A model generated the notes under the pieces. It was given only the letters and a program-made list of their open reading frames with translations, was not told the DNA's origin and did no database searches. Below are positions 35,035 to 48,831 of a DNA stretch of 64,000 nt, piece by piece; position 1 is the stretch's first letter; each line of letters starts with the position of its first letter. This DNA is from Hsuehochloa calcarea (Eukaryota; Streptophyta; Magnoliopsida; Poales; Poaceae): assembly GCA_036346395.1 (NCBI GenBank), contig CM070598.1, forward strand, positions 8,911,517-8,975,516, read 5' to 3'. Position numbers and translations under genes: made by a program.

Positions 35035-35860
35035 CGTTGTATGCGGCTAGAAGATGTGTTAATAACTGAAAGGTCAGCGTGGGCCCTAATGAACCTTTCA
35101 CTTCACCAACAGTGTATGTAGGAGTCCAGCTATGTTTCAGTAGTCTTTGTTTCTAAACGTGGTTCAAGAGTGCAGTTATCCTAATTATCGCAGATACGTG
35201 TTTAAACATTATATTTATCGGCACTTCCGGTTAGCTCCATCGAGCTCCAGAAATATATAAGCGGGGCATAAATTAAGCGTAAGCATATTAGGAAATCGCT
35301 AACTTGTAATATGAAATGATACACAAATGACCTGTTCATGTTATAATGGAGTATTATTTATAGGATGAGAGGAGGGAGAAAGTGAAGTTACATGAATAAT
35401 CTTAATTCTAGGGTAACCCTAGGGTAGTCTTGTCCTTTTCGGTCGAGTGGGGCCATCCATACCGGGCTCACCGGTTGATATTACGCATGCCGTTTGTGCA
35501 GAGGGGGCTTTACGCTTGCTAGCTAAGTACAGTGGTTTTACTCTTGTCAGTTGTGTAGAGGACTTGACGCTTGCCAGCTACGTAAAGGGGCTTGATTATG
35601 AGACCGAGGTTACGCTTCGTGCCGTTGTCCCACGTAACCATCATGCTTCGTTGCTAGCCTTTCGTTGATGTTGGTTGGACTAAGGTGGCCGTCTCCCCAG
35701 AGGAACACGGGACCCTTCCCCAACACTAATCTTTTCACCCTCCACCCCTACTTAAACCTTTTGGATAAGGTTAAATTAATGATTGTAATATGTCATCTAA
35801 TAGAGGAATATACATTCATTTCTCATTAATTTTTTACTTAGATTTAATGCTTACTTGGTA
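35035..35860. other. Intergenic
   Basis: No gene or complete element recognised. The block 35480-35620 contains repeated words (GAGGRGGCTT, ACGCTTGCYAGCTA) that look like a degenerate repeat. An open frame of 73 codons there has no domain. Confidence 0.45.
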
Positions 35861-36114
35861 CTCCCTTCTGTTCACAAAAATATATCATTTTGGTATACGT
35901 GCAATTAAAATATTAAAACTTCAATTATTTAAATATTTTTAAATATTTAGATACATGAAAAACATATGTTTAGATTTGTCTTGAAAAGTACTTCAATAAT
36001 ATTATAATTGTATGTAGTTTTATAAATATATTACAATAAAAATTAGTTATCAAAATTGTATTTTGGATATCATATCGATATCCAAAATAACATATTTCTG
36101 CGAACTAGAAGGAG
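35861..36114. mobile_element. Stowaway-like MITE
   Basis: A 254-bp AT-rich element with inverted ends (CTCCCTTCTGTTC and the inverse of CTCCTTCTAGTTC, then ATTTTGG near both ends), flanked by TA dinucleotides. The CTCCCTYC terminus and TA duplication are typical of Tc1/Mariner-type Stowaway MITEs in grasses. Confidence 0.8.
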
Positions 36115-36587
36115 TATGTGTGTAGGTGGGTCGTGGACAAATGTTATGCAACGGATGGAGTACATATTTTACAGCCCTCTTAGTCTTGCCCGTTCGATCA
36201 TGCCTCACGATTCATAAAATCGTAATCTGACTAACAAGAGGCGTCCCAACATGGGAACCGTACATGGGTGATGCAGACAGAGACCGCGGGAGGCCCCAAG
36301 AAAGTTCTCAAAATACCTCCCCGACGCGGCCACTCCAGGTACCGATAAAAATCGCGACAGCTACTGCCCGTGTTAATTAATCACCCCGCACCCAGACGCC
36401 CAGAATAATGCACGACCCCAGCAGCACACAACACGCCCGGGCCCGGCCACGCTAAAAATCCAGTAGCGCAGCTGCGCACACTGGAAGTAGCTAGGAGCAA
36501 GCGGGCACAAGAAGAAAAGCCTAGTACACTAGATACCCGAGTACGTAAGCCAGTGAAGGTTTTGATTGGTCGGATCGGGCCTTGGCC
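36115..36587 (+). promoter_or_regulatory. Upstream region and leader of the WRKY gene
   Basis: Gene-free sequence leading to the WRKY start codon. I see no unambiguous TATA box or W-box. The stretch becomes GC-rich close to the ATG at 36588, whose context GGCCATGG is a strong plant start context. Confidence 0.35.
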
Positions 36588-39090
36588 ATGGCCGGCGACA
36601 GGCCGGAGGGGAGCGGCGGGGACTGGCCGTTCGCCGGCGACGCCTTCGCGGAGTACTCGTCGGCGGTGTTCGCCGAGCTCGGCTGGCCGGGCGGCCTGGC
36701 CGAGGGCGCCGGGGAGCTGCCGGCGCTGGATCTGTCGGAGGCTGTGCCGGCGCCGGTGGCGCGGCCGGAGGAGACGCCAGCCAGGTCTGGCGACGCCGGC
36801 GCGTCGTCGAGCTCCAGCGGCGACGGCGCCGCGCCGGAGAACGCCGGGAAGCCGGCCGCCGAGGCAGCGTAAGTCAAGTAGCTTAGGTCGCTAAGCTAAC
36901 CGGCGTTTAGTTCTCCGGCCGGCGAGTGGCAGGGGCTGTAATTAGGGGGCCGAAACCCGTACAAAATCGAAGCAACGAAAACCCTTCCCCACCCCCCCCA
37001 AAAAAAAAGTGATCATCTCCTCCTCTCTCTTGCTCGCAACATGTGTTTACGTGGACTGCGCGTCCGGGAGGGGCAATCTGGTAAATAATGGGCATCATGT
37101 GTTACGCGGATCTGTGCGCCGCGACGGTTCCCGTGCCGTGATTTGCGTGCGTATAGATTGTTTTGTTCCCAGTTTCACGCGGCTTTCTTGCTCTCTCTTT
37201 TTCCAAACCCCCTCTTCTCCTTCCTTGTCCAGTTGTTTTGAGCTTTGTTTATGTTTACATTGGTGTTTGCTTACACTAGCAGTATTGATCAGTACCGTAT
37301 TTCCGTATTCGTATACGTGTTCGTACGAATACGCGTATTGCTTTTGTTCGCAATTGATTTCTCTTGCCGCGTACCAAAATATCCAGACAATTCCGTAGCT
37401 GGTTGCGTTGCACCGGTGCCAACGGATGTATGCTCCGATCCAAAAGTTGTTTATAAGGCACTATTTCTCGATCTAATCAGTGTTTGGTCATACTCTATGT
37501 TTGCGAAACATCTGTGAACATGTGTATTCACAGTGAAGGCTAGAACGTGTTTTCCATGCTCCCACCTCTCCCGCTGATCTGCAATCTGCATGTCAGCAGC
37601 GTTGGCGGCGAGAGGCATGCATGCAGATGCAGACAGTGGGGTGGTCACGTCCTGCCCTGCCCCCCGTCGACCTGACGACCGACCAATTTCTTTTGTCTTA
37701 CCTTGCCAGGTTCATTGCACATTAAATCCAGCTTGCACTCTCCAGCCTACACAGCATTAGCTGCAGCAATCGATCGAAACGGCTGCTCTATCTGCTCGCT
37801 AATGGTTTCATGAATCGTGGGTATTTTGACTTCAAAAGTTCCTGAGGTTGCAGTATTATCAGCTAATTTGTGTGTGTGTGCAGGAGCGTCAAGCCGGCGG
37901 TGAAGAGGGGGCAGAAGCGGGCGCGGCAGCCGCGGTTCGCGTTCATGACCAAGAGCGAGATAGACCAGCTCGAGGATGGCTACCGATGGAGGAAGTATGG
38001 ACAGAAAGCTGTCAAGAACAGCCCTTTCCCGAGGTAATCATCGATCGCTTGTGTCTCGTGTCGTGCGGTGTGTGCTATCGAGCGCTATCTAATTTCTACT
38101 GCTTTTCTCGCTCTCATCCAAATGCCGCATTATTGTGTATCTGAAACCTCTTCTGTGTGAACAACTCGACGAGCTGCATATATACTGCTTATTTCGGTTT
38201 TTGAGCAGGAAAACCTTTTTAAGAACAGCCAAGAGAAACTTTTTGATACATAGGAGTATATAGATCTTTTGGGACTTTTTACAACACGCGCGCAAACACA
38301 CATATAGTATAACATACACTTTTTTGGGCCAGAATATAATTAGCATAGACCTTGACCAAGTGTAAGTGTGGTTTGCTCTCATTCACTTTATTAGCTTAGA
38401 GTAATTAATAGGACTCAGTTGGGTGTTTGCTTCTGATCAATTGACCATGCAATACTGATTTTTTTGGGGGTTCGTTTGTTCTCATCTAATCCATACAATA
38501 TACTACAACATTTTTCAATCATTGATGTCCCTTTCTTTAGATTAGAACTAATTGCCGAACCCATCTAGCTATAGACAGAGCAGATATAGTGAGAACTTGA
38601 TGGCACAGAAAGCATGCAATTATCTCGTAGTCGAACTATCTCTAGTCGAACTATCTCGTAGTCGAACATTATTCTTCTTTTGTGTATGCATCAATGCATG
38701 TATATATTTTTCACTGTACATCTAAACCCATGTGTTACTTAATTTGAAAAATTAGGTTCCGTGTTATACAATCTTGCTCCAGCTAAGATTTCGTTTCGAT
38801 ACAATCACCATAAACATGGCTTTACATTAAGGTGTAAGGGCCTAAGTGGCTAATTTACAAGAGACAAAATTGTCTTTCTTGGGCAGGAGTTACTACAGGT
38901 GCACCAACAGCAAATGCACCGTGAAGAAGCGCGTGGAGCGATCTTCAGACGACCCCTCCGTCGTGATCACCACCTACGAGGGCCAGCACTGCCACCACAC
39001 CGCCTCCTTCCAGCGCGGCGTAGGCGGCGCGGCGCACATCCACAGTGCGGCGACCGTCGCCCTCGCGGAGCAAATGTTGTTCGTCTCGGC

Positions 39091-39122
<32 letters not shown>

Positions 39123-39346
39123 TGTACAGCTTGCCCCCGTTGCACCCACAGATAAACCCTCCATCGTCGGAGACCGTCGTTAGCTCGATGCCGACGTCTT
39201 TGCAGCAGTTGAGCGGTTGCGAGGAGCTGCGGCGGGCTAGCTATAGCCCGACGGCGTTGACGACCATGGTTCAGTCACCGTCGTCGTCGTCGTTTGACAA
39301 GGGTCTACTTGACGATATCGTGCCTCCTGAAGTAAGACATGGATGA
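36588..39346 (+). CDS. WRKY transcription factor, group IIc (AtWRKY57-like), 3 exons
   Basis: Nuclear DNA-binding factor expected to recognise W-box (TTGAC) elements. Exons 36588-36868, 37884-38033 and 38887-39346 have GT-AG junctions and consistent phases and encode 296 residues. Exon 1 encodes an acidic, Ser/Gly-rich N-terminus. Exon 2 gives a basic stretch, then the domain start (MTKSEIDQLEDGYRWRKYGQ, heptad WRKYGQK at 37987-38007). Exon 3 completes the zinc finger (RCTNSKCTVKKRV, then EGQHCHHT). The spacing C-X4-C-X23-H-X-H is group II, and the intron falls at the conserved PR-SYYR position. A pure run of ten CAG codons (39092-39121) gives polyglutamine after the domain. The closest recalled relatives are the WRKY57 clade; paralogue number is not assigned. 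Confidence 0.95.
39092..39121 (+). repeat. (CAG)10 polyglutamine tract in the WRKY gene
   Basis: Ten uninterrupted CAG codons. Pure trinucleotide runs are mutable in length, so the tract is likely polymorphic between lines. Confidence 0.95.
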
Positions 39347-42299
39347 CATAATATACGGTAATAATTGGGTATGGATATATTAGAGCTAAAAGGAAAAAAA
39401 TGCAAAGAGTTTGGTACTAATTAATGGTTATGTGCAAATGAACCTCGCTTACAAAACTTGAGACACGCATGCAGTATTCTGCTCAAATGGTATATAAGCT
39501 CCTTTTTTATTTAATTAACATAATCTCAGTTAATTATTTACCTTCTCTTGATATATACCCATGTTTCTCAAAACTTTTGCTAGTCACTTCATGGATGTTT
39601 TTGTATTGCATAAAATTCTCTCTCATGCAACAACTCAAATATCTAAGGACTTTGCTGGTGTATACATATATGCAATTATGAATATATGTACAGCAGGATT
39701 TAATTTTATTATCAGTAGGTGTATACATATACGATGGTTGCATATATGTATAGTACTTAGCTGGTTATGCATAGCTAGTATGCATATGTATTGTCAGATC
39801 AATATGGCATGCATGGTATATATTTATAGATGATTCGTATATAGATGCTTATAAGTTGTGACATTGTAGGGAGTGCGCAATATATCACATCGTTCACGGT
39901 GCGTGCAATATGCACGGAGATCTGCATCCCTAGTACATGCATGTGAATTAATGGAATATAAATAATGTTTAATATCTTTTTTTTCTGGCGCATATATCTA
40001 GTGTACATGTGTACATGCATTGTACGTAGGTATAGTAGTTGGCGTACGTAGTACGAAAGGCAGCATATATATATATGACGCTCCCATAAAGTTTTGACCA
40101 GTTCTTTTTTCTCATGCATGAACAATATATTGCTTAGTGGAGAACAGAATGCTGACAAAAATGCCACACATCCCTTTCAACGTACTTGTTGCCATCCATG
40201 TACAAATTGAAGATGCATCCATACGTAGTGTTCTATTGGGATGGAAGATGTATATGCAATATTCGTACTTGGGCCTATGCAAAGAAACTAATGCCTCTTG
40301 TTTTTCTATATATCGTGTACTGACTTTACCTAATTAATCTAATTGACTAATTCAAGTGTACAGTTATTAATTGCAGACTCATCTCCCTAAGCTACTAGCC
40401 ATCCGAAGTGATGTCCCGGCCGGAGGCTGCTGGCAGGAAAGGCACATATATCAGGCAGCCGGGGTTTTCGCCTCCTGCAGAATTAATATATCAATAGAAT
40501 TATAAACGAGTTGATACCTCCGCCATTCTCTGCATAATGGTTTAAGAGTATATATCCAGCTTATTACAGACAGACGACATTGATGGAGTACTAGCTGCTA
40601 GCTTTATCCAAAATGATGACCATGTTTGCTAGTGATTGCGCACCACATTGGACCGGCCGGTGGAGCATATTTCTCATGGCAAGTTTTTATGCCCGATTAA
40701 CATTTAGTTGTCTATTGGCTCTTGCCTGCATGCGGTTGATGGCTTGAATTCCCTAGTTGATCTTCCTGCAGAACAATACAGTAGTATGTGTACATAGCTG
40801 TCTCCGTATGTACGGTACTGTTGTTAAACGTTGTGTTGTACTAGCTAGTATCAGATTATTCGACCTTCTTTTTTTTCTTTACTCCTATATATATATGAAC
40901 TTTAACTCTCTTGGTGTGCTCTATCGGATAGGCGTTTGTGATTGTAATTCTTCTTCCTTTTCTCCCTCATGTGGTGCAAGGAATATGGTAGCTGGCTAGC
41001 TAGAAAGTTGCTGCATGCACCGGCCGTAAGCCATCTGCTCCAACTTTATGTTATCCTTGCAACTTTGAATTAATTTGGTGTGGATGGAATGTTCCCTGTC
41101 TGCTCGCCCAAGCGTCTACATTTGTTTGTAGTACTGCAGGCACGAGTGAGATCCCAGCATGCAGGCCCGGCCCCTTTAATGGCGTGTCCTATAAAGGATC
41201 GATCGGTGATGTGCACGCACCTCCGTATCTGGCGAGCTAGCTAGCTAGCTGGGACGAACCTAATCTTGACGTTGTTATCTTATCCTTTCGTATCGTTCCT
41301 TAATTCCATCGTCCGCGTCGCCGTCGCCGTCGGCGGCTTTTGCAAAAGGAGCGTGTGAACCGGACTTGGACGAAGCTGTCGCGAAAACGCGTACGACGTC
41401 GGTGGGAAAGTGCGAGCAAAGCTACCTGCTCCGTAGGGTGAACACGTCAGATACGGGTGGTTCATTTTGTATTCTAAATTTATATTGAGTCAGATAGGGT
41501 ACTCTTGATATAAATATAGTTTTTTTTTTTGTGATATGGATACTGTGTGGAACAGATCGAATTTAGATCGATCACGAATTAATTTAACGGATAGTGTACA
41601 TATAAAGAAAATATATAACTTCACTAATACCTATTAGAGAATTGTTTATCATACTTAACAATATAAACATAATCAAATATAAATTTATATTATATATTAG
41701 TTAATGACTAGAGCACCATAGAGGATATTAATATTTATCGGATATTCATTTTGTTGATTTATCAGATATTCTATAAAATACAGATCGTATATTGCTTTTC
41801 CCATGTCCAAACCCATATTGCATGAGATTTTTTGGATACTGATAATATTGGATACATGAAAAAAAAATGGTTAATCTATATAAGATTAGACTGTTTTCTC
41901 AACAAAAAAATAGTCAAATTTTAGTTCATTTACAACTTCATTATACATAAACTATAGTAATTTGTGTATTTAATTTTTGTTTTTGATCACTGTAATTATT
42001 CTCAAAAGTCTTAATAACTCAAATTTCTGTAACATGATTCAAAATCTAACATATACTCTGAGATATTGAGCAAAAATAAAGACAAAAGAAATTCTATACC
42101 AATAAAATATGACAATGTGGTGAATCTGTTATGTTATGAAAAAAATCATAATAAATTCGGATCCATTTCATCATATGAGAAGAAGTGCAAATATCAAATT
42201 AAAGCATATCAGACGGATGAAAATTCGACTATTTTAACCAAAGAAAACAGTCGAATATTGTTTAGCAAATCTCTTCTTCTACTGCAGACGTACCCATAC
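39347..42299. other. WRKY 3' region and intergenic sequence
   Basis: Downstream of the WRKY stop the sequence is AT-rich with many TATATA runs and ATG-rich open frames that show no domain. Short patches such as GCTAGCTAGCTAGCT (41230-41246) and a GC-rich stretch (41290-41460) stand out. The 41460-42299 stretch is AT-rich and ends at the TAC target duplication of CACTA element 4. Part of it (41885-42000) is repeated beyond that element. Confidence 0.5.
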
Positions 42300-42309
42300 C
42301 ACTACTACA

Positions 42310-42725
42310 GAACACGTCATCACGCACGCGGTTGGAATCGTCATCACGCAGGCGGTTTCAACCGCCTATATTTATTCGTCTGTGATAACAGCGATTACCA
42401 CGACGGTTCAAAACCGTCGTGATAACACTTATCACGAGCGGTTTTTAACGTAAACCGCCTCGTGATAACCACTTATCACGGACGGTTTACTTTAAAACCG
42501 CTCGTGATAACCACTTATCACGACGGTTTTTAAAGTAAACCGTCGTGATAAGTGATTATCACGACGGTTTACGTTAAAAACCGCCTGCGTGATAATCACT
42601 TATCACGACGGTTTACTTTAAAATCGTCGTGAAGGCTATTACTACGACGGTTTTATGTTGAAACCGCTGTGGTAATAGCCTTCATGACGTTTCAACATAA
42701 AACCGCTCGTGGTGCTCGAGCGACC
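42310..42725. repeat. Left subterminal palindrome array of CACTA element 4
   Basis: About eight hairpin units based on ATCACGCAGGCGGTTT/AAACCGCCTGCGTGAT with the loop AAAGT or ACGT. Complete arms are seen at about 42343 and 42580; the other arms lack one to four bases at the CAGG/CCTG position (CACGACGG, CCGCTCGTG, CCGTCGTG). Confidence 0.85.
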
Positions 42726-43019
42726 CTAGCTACATTGTTTGTCGTTTTTGGCCACCTCGTGAATTGCTAGCCATACCCTCTCGAAAACAAGCATGTACAA
42801 AAAGCAGATACATCGCAGAATCAATTGTTGACAACTCAAATTGACCATTACTCAAAATAAATTAATAAAGATCGAATTTGTTGAAGTATTTTTGCTATAG
42901 TTGTACAATTGGATTACAATTAAGTCAATTGTTTGCGTGAATCTGGTCATGGCGATGGAGTGAAACTCTCCTTTGTTAACTATTTCGTCATGATAAAGGT
43001 GCATAGTCGCCTCGAACTT

Positions 43020-45900
43020 CCACGAGCTCTTGTGCAACGAGTCCATATAAATCTATTATCAAACCCGCCGCTAGGTCAAGAAAAATGGTAAGGATATATA
43101 TTTGAATTTACAATTACAAAAAATTATTTCGAGATTGACAAACCTCCTGATTCTTCATCTTAGCACTAATGATTTGTTGCATATGATGGCAAACGTAGAA
43201 TGCACATAGCTCATCATTTTTTCTTCAAGCAAGACCGCAAAAATAGAATTATATATGTACGTATAGTCATTGAAGACATATTTTTATGAAGTATGATATA
43301 TATAGGATTATTGTGTTGTAGCGCATGGAAATTTCGTCCTGTGTGTTAGTTGGTATTTGGATCCATCTGTATCTTCCTTGTTGGCTAACATAGGAGATGA
43401 ATGAACTACATAATTGAAAAAGTTATCCTCGGGCATTTCAAACGAAGGAAGACTACAATAGAGTTATGTATGGAGGAAATGATCATACTTGTCGAGTATT
43501 CCTTGCGAACGTCAAGTCGTGATCGCTTCGACTAGGGAATCAAGATATATCACAGTGTTCCTCTTGGGTATAATGACTAAAAGGATCGATGGTACCTACT
43601 CATGTATGTCGCTATAACTATTAAACCTAAGTACAAATGAAATTTGAATAGCAAATAGTGAAGCACTTACCCACGGTTGTAGGGCACCGAAGATGTAGTC
43701 CTTGCGATTCGAAGAAGCAATGCCGTCGTTATATAGTTCTCGGCGAAGGTCGCGTCGCTTGGATGGTTTGCATAGATACCACGTGTGGGTCGAGGAAACC
43801 CACCGGTTCTCGCCCTTCCCGGGCATTTTTCATCATGTATCTATACATAAGCAATGAGTTGCGATATTTATCGGTATTACATGAATGTAGAACTTGATTG
43901 TACACACTTACAAATGTCCAACATCGTAGAAGCGAGGCGCCGAGGGCTTCGAGATTGAATAGGTTGAATAAGTCATTGAAGCCCACCACGGTTGCTACCG
44001 TTGAAGAAATGCTCATCCTTGTATGCGACGGTGATTCCGAAGATCGCACCCCTTCTTTGCGGTATTCGCAAGTACGTGCATGCAAAGCCCGACAAGCAAA
44101 TCCAATGGGCTAATTGTGCGTTAGAGCACAACGGTTTTCCGATGGAGTACTTCCCGTGCTTCTGGGACTTGGGAGGCGGCTTAATGTTCGTCGATTTCGA
44201 TTTGGCCTTAACGATTGGCAGCGTCTTCCTGCGAGACGACTCGGGAACCGATACGGTAGCACGCTTTTGTTGTTCCTTGGCGTCTTCTCCACGGAACCGA
44301 TGAGGTGGCCTTCGAGGCGAAATATGAGGTGGAGTCATGGAGGTTCCGTTGGAGAGGAATGGTCCTGCCGAGATTGCGGCATCGCTGGGTCGTGACGATG
44401 TCCGCCTTGGGCCATCGGATAAAAGCGTACGGCATCCCCTAGTGTTGTGATCTCTTCGTTCGGGCGAATGTCCAGCGGGACGGCCATGAAATGTTGATGT
44501 ACCATGTCCATCTCCACCCTTGCGTAACCATGCGCCACCTGGACACCGTGCTGCACTGCTCCTTCCTGGTATGGATGCACCATCCCCGCTTGACCTCAAT
44601 AGGAATGGACCCAACTAACCTCGCTTGAGCTTGCAGCCGTCGGCTCCTACAAAACGATACGCAATTAGCTAAGGCGTCCTATAGGTCTATCTTTGGTGCA
44701 TTCCATAGATGTACATTACCTTGATGCGGTCTATCGGTAATTGGTCGTCGTCATGTTCAAAATTATGCGTGGACGCGACACTACTCCGATGTCGAGGACT
44801 TGTTCCCGCAATAACAGGGCGCTTTGCATCGGTTGCGAGTACTTCATTCGATTGATCCCGCAAACTTGCTATCGTCCTGAAATTTCGCTTTAAGCGGTTC
44901 CAAGCGATTGTCGACTCGGCCTTGGATCTCTTCCTACTTCTATACATGAAGTAGTCGTCATGAATCCATGTACCCAAGGTACGTTAACCCCTTGCCTCGC
45001 GTGCGACCCGGTGCTCCTTGTTTCCTAGGGCCGTAGATAGTATATCCTTCTCCTGTGTTCTTGGAAGGAGCCTTGGAAGTTTGGGCAATCAATTCACGCC
45101 GCAAGAGGTCATCATGTTATTATAGTCACTATGAAGTTATGGACTTATAAACAAGTAGGTAGTTCGACATATTTACCACACGTTGGGACACTTCCCGGTC
45201 CGCGGGTTTGGGAAAGTGTGACGCCATCGACGAGACTTTGCCCTCGCTTAACCGTGCACGGAACGCGGGTGTGTGATATCAGAAATAGATTCTCCTCCTC
45301 CGCCTCCCATTGCGCAGATTTAGCCGCTGCACCAGCGGTGCCGAGTCCGTGGGGTGAGTGTTTCGTGCTCGATTGCTTTGTGCGCCGACTTTGCTCCTTA
45401 AATTCATCCGTCGTCTTCATAGCCACAAAGGCGTTCCATGTTTCCAGCGCCAAGAATGGAAACTTCGTGAAGGGCGCCTCACTCTTGTTCACGTCATCGC
45501 GTGACAAGAACGCTCTTGAAGGTCCTCCACGCGCGACACATGGAGAGCAAGGCATGCCGCTCGACGCGTTTCATGTCTCTTTCTCGATAGTGAACCTTCT
45601 TGAAAGGTCTTCCCACAAAGACGCGCGTCTCGATCTTTTGTCGAGACTTCCACTTTGGTGTGGTGATAGGGACCTTTTCCCTTGCAAGTATCCGCAGATG
45701 GTCCGGAATCTCGCCACGATGCCGGGACTCATAGGGACCCTAACGCCATCGACCTCCGTGATGGTCATCGGCCAACAGCAATTTCGATATTCCTCTACCA
45801 TCTCTCTTATGTATCTCGCGGCGTCGGTGGCGCGGCGAACGGCGCCTCTGCCATGTCCGGCGTCGGTGATTGGCGCGAAGACGGTGCCTCCGCCATCTCG
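43020..45900 (-). pseudogene. CACTA-borne Transposase_24 / Ulp1-protease-like gene (element 4), broken
   Basis: Homologous to the gene in element 1, in the same orientation. A Transposase_24 segment (FLALETWNAFVAMKTTDEF, then HGLGTAGAAAKSAQW) lies at 45200-45500. The middle block (HPYQEGAVQHGVQVAHGYAR, VEMDMVHQHFM) lies at 44450-44583. The Ulp1-like part lies at 43440-43700 (ILLVIIPK, then VIYLDSLVE). At the Ulp1 His-Trp position element 1 has GGATCCAGTGCCACC on the plus strand, whereas here it is GGATCGATGGTACC, which destroys the HW pair and the frame. Other frameshifts occur throughout. Either a pseudogene or a gene misread at CTG/CAG sites. Confidence 0.65.
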
Positions 45901-45959
45901 CTTACTTCCTATCTATATAAGTTACGACGCAATTATTACATAGTATATAATATATGGTA

Positions 45960-48460
45960 AATTGCACAAAAATATAAACAAATATAATCAACGCTTGCCA
46001 TCTCGAGTAAAATAAAATAAATTGCCGTCGATGTACCATAAGAATCATCACGGTTCCTGTGTTTACCTGCATTAGTCGGCACCTAAGTATCGAGACTACC
46101 CACACCAACCTAGGTTAACAGGCATCTTGGTTTTCAAGTCACCTAGGCTAACCCATATTAGTCAAGACCGGATACCCATGATACCTAGGCCAACCTAGTA
46201 AATCGGCACCGCCTTACTTCCATAGGTTTTCATCATTCGCACTATACCTCAAGTTTCAGATGCGAAAATGTTGATCAAGAACCGATAACTACAAGAGAGA
46301 TTTTTCTTAATAAATGCGTAAAAGTGAATGAAATGAAATACAATGATTATAAACTAAAATTGTAAATACACGGAAACAAACTCATAGTTTCCAAAGATTT
46401 TGTATTTTAACATACACTTTTATGAAATGTCATTTGACAATTTGGCTTTTTTGTTTGGCTGACTGGCTGCTTCAGTCGCGGAAGAAGGATGAAATGTCGG
46501 AAATATCCTTAAGGGTTCATATTCTTTTTGGATTTGTAACACACCAACACACAAATTGTAACATTTCTGGATCCAACCAAAAGAAAAGTGTGATTAATCA
46601 AACACAAACACAAACACAAACATCGAAAAAAGCGTGATTAGCCAAATTGTAACGACTTGTTGTACTAAGTTTCAAACAATTGAGCAACATTTTGCACCAT
46701 CCAAACACTACATCTATTTTCTTGATAATTATCCATAAGAAAATGAATTAATCCAACAACTAGTAGTACCCTAAGTCCTGTTAAATTCTTAGCAATGTGA
46801 GATGGTTTTGCACACAAAATACATATAATTTCTTAGCAAACTATGCACTAAGGATATCTTGAACCCCTTGCAAATAGAATCAACACCTAGCTCCCAAAAT
46901 AGGAATTTATCACAAGATGTGGCTTTCCATTCCTATCATCATAAATAATACAAAATGTCAACACAGACAACCACAAAAAGCGAAACAAACTAAGCACAAC
47001 CACCAATTTTGTCATTCTCATGGCGTATATTTAACAATAATACGACATAAATGCTATTAAATTTCAAGCTGGATTATTCTACACTAAAATACCAACAGGA
47101 TGAAAAGGTCATCCAACTCTATCCTGGATTCCTGATTACATATGGCAATGTCCACCGTGTCCACAATCAAAAAGCTTGCGGACAATCCTATTTCTTGGGT
47201 ACTCCTATTTCCGGTTCAAGTCTTACAAGTATATAATACATCTCAACATTTTCACCTAAGCTTATGAGCATATCCTTCTGTAAACCTTTTAAGTTAATCC
47301 CGTGCCTGGTTTATGATAAGTAGAGGCATGTATGTCAACTACAATATCTTTTACCTGTACTAGTCTCAAAATACGTGTTGCCTGCGTAGCATGTGCATAT
47401 GCATCTTCCTATCTTGATATATTTTCCGTGTAGCTGGGAAAATGATTTTAGACTATGGCAGGTAAATCATAAATGCGTATATTATATTTAATATATGGGA
47501 TTGTACACGTTAGTATCTTAGCTGTTGCTAATTAGAAAGTTTCAAGTAAAGTGTGCTCACTCTAAGGTCTAGTTTGGCATTGTTGTGCTGTGGAATCTGG
47601 TTATTTAAAAGAATCGTTACCCATTCTAATAAGAAATCATGTCATGGCTCTAAAAAGCGGTTACTAGAGTTATTATATTCAAATAGTAAAGCGCATATTA
47701 AACTCCACCGATCGCCAAATTAAGCCTAACACTACTGTGTAGAAACATATGCTGGATATATGGCTCCTCAAACATCAAATTAGATGTAGAATGGTATGGG
47801 CATACATTGTTGGTCCATTAGCTTATGGTAATAAGTGATGTATCTAGTGATAGATGGTGGGTACTATATTTCGATTCTAATGCTATGCTCTAAGGTGAGT
47901 TCACAAATCAGGGTTTGGCTCTGATATCATGTTGAATTTCAAGAATAATTTCACTCAACAGGCAATGAACGACGTGGAGTTTTCATCTAGCGTGGTAGAA
48001 AAGATCAAGGGTTGTCTTTAATTCTTGAAGTCTAAGTTTACTATTTACCATTCGTTTTTTTGTCGTTGGTTGTAATTCTGAACTTTCACTGAATGTCCCA
48101 CAGAACTTGTGAACAGCTCACAGGCTTAAGACCTGTCCACCGAAAGGAAAGACACAAGAGAAAAAGCATATTCGATGTTCCTAGTTAGGCTATGTAGAAC
48201 TATCTCTCTCTCTTTACAGAAAACTTTCCCCAAGGTCCGATCAATCCTCAAAGTTCGTCAGATCTAGTTCAATTTCAGTCTTCAGATATTGAGGGACTCG
48301 ATGACCATCCAAAGATGATCAATGTGTTTATCAAAATTGCAACAACTCATCGACGAATTCACCGCGAACTATAAAAAATATCGAATCTAACTACCCTAAA
48401 CGGAAAACATCAATCCAACATTTTCACAATATATCACCTCCTTAGCAACTTCCACCTGTC
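45960..48460. other. Non-coding interior of CACTA element 4
   Basis: About 2.5 kb of AT-rich sequence with no recognisable domain on either strand. A CACAAA microsatellite lies near 46603-46622. It may be intron or leader of the minus-strand gene, or a nested insertion whose ends I could not find. Confidence 0.45.
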
Positions 48461-48494
48461 CTATCCATGGGAATCGAGCTTACCCGAGCAGGTG

Positions 48495-48640
48495 GCGGTG
48501 GCGGAGGTGGCGGCTCGGGAGGCGCCGGGCTCGGGGAGGAGGGCGCCGGGTCTGGGAGGCGTCGGAGACGAGGCGGCGGGCTCGGGAGGCGCCGGGTCGG
48601 GGAGGAGGGGCGCCGGGTCGGGAGGCGACGAGGGGCCAGA
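48495..48640. repeat. G-rich tandem repeats in the leader of the element 4 left gene
   Basis: Repeated GGGAGGCGCCGGG and GGGGAGGAGG words on the plus strand, just downstream (in minus sense) of the TATA box at 48679-48690. Element 1 has a comparable GC-rich repeated leader at the same place (16640-16880). The G-runs could form G-quadruplexes. Confidence 0.75.
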
Positions 48641-48678
48641 GACGATAGGGTTATATCAAACCCTATCGCCTCTCGAAC

Positions 48679-48690
48679 CTTATATAGTCA
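48679..48690 (-). promoter_or_regulatory. TATA box for the left (Transposase_24/Ulp1) gene of element 4
   Basis: Minus strand reads TGACTATATAAGG. It lies between palindromic repeats (48709-48815) and the G-rich leader, the same order as the promoter of element 1. Confidence 0.55.
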
Positions 48691-48708
48691 ACACGCGCCA
48701 CGCACGGT

Positions 48709-48815
48709 TCTAGAGGAACTGCTCAGGATGCGTAACATCACTGCACGGTTTCCCAAGAACTGCTCAGGATGCGTAAACATCACTGCACGGTTTTTGAAGA
48801 GCCGTCTGTGATGTT
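48709..48815. repeat. Internal subterminal-type repeats of element 4
   Basis: Three units of CACTGCACGGTT/AACTGCTCAGGATG type end in a normal GCCGTCTGTGATG arm. A further pair (AACCGTCTGTGAT and its inverse) lies at 49199-49250. Together they bracket the LRR fragment, so the fragment sits between arrays that normally occur only at element ends. Confidence 0.7.
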
Positions 48816-48831
48816 TACCTGGTAACCTACA

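Noticed and set aside
35447..35668. 73-codon plus-strand open frame
   Set aside because: It overlaps a degenerate direct repeat and shows no recognisable domain.
36553..36894. Arg-rich plus frames and a minus frame over WRKY exon 1
   Set aside because: These are shadow frames of a GC-rich exon; only the frame from 36588 splices into the WRKY domain.
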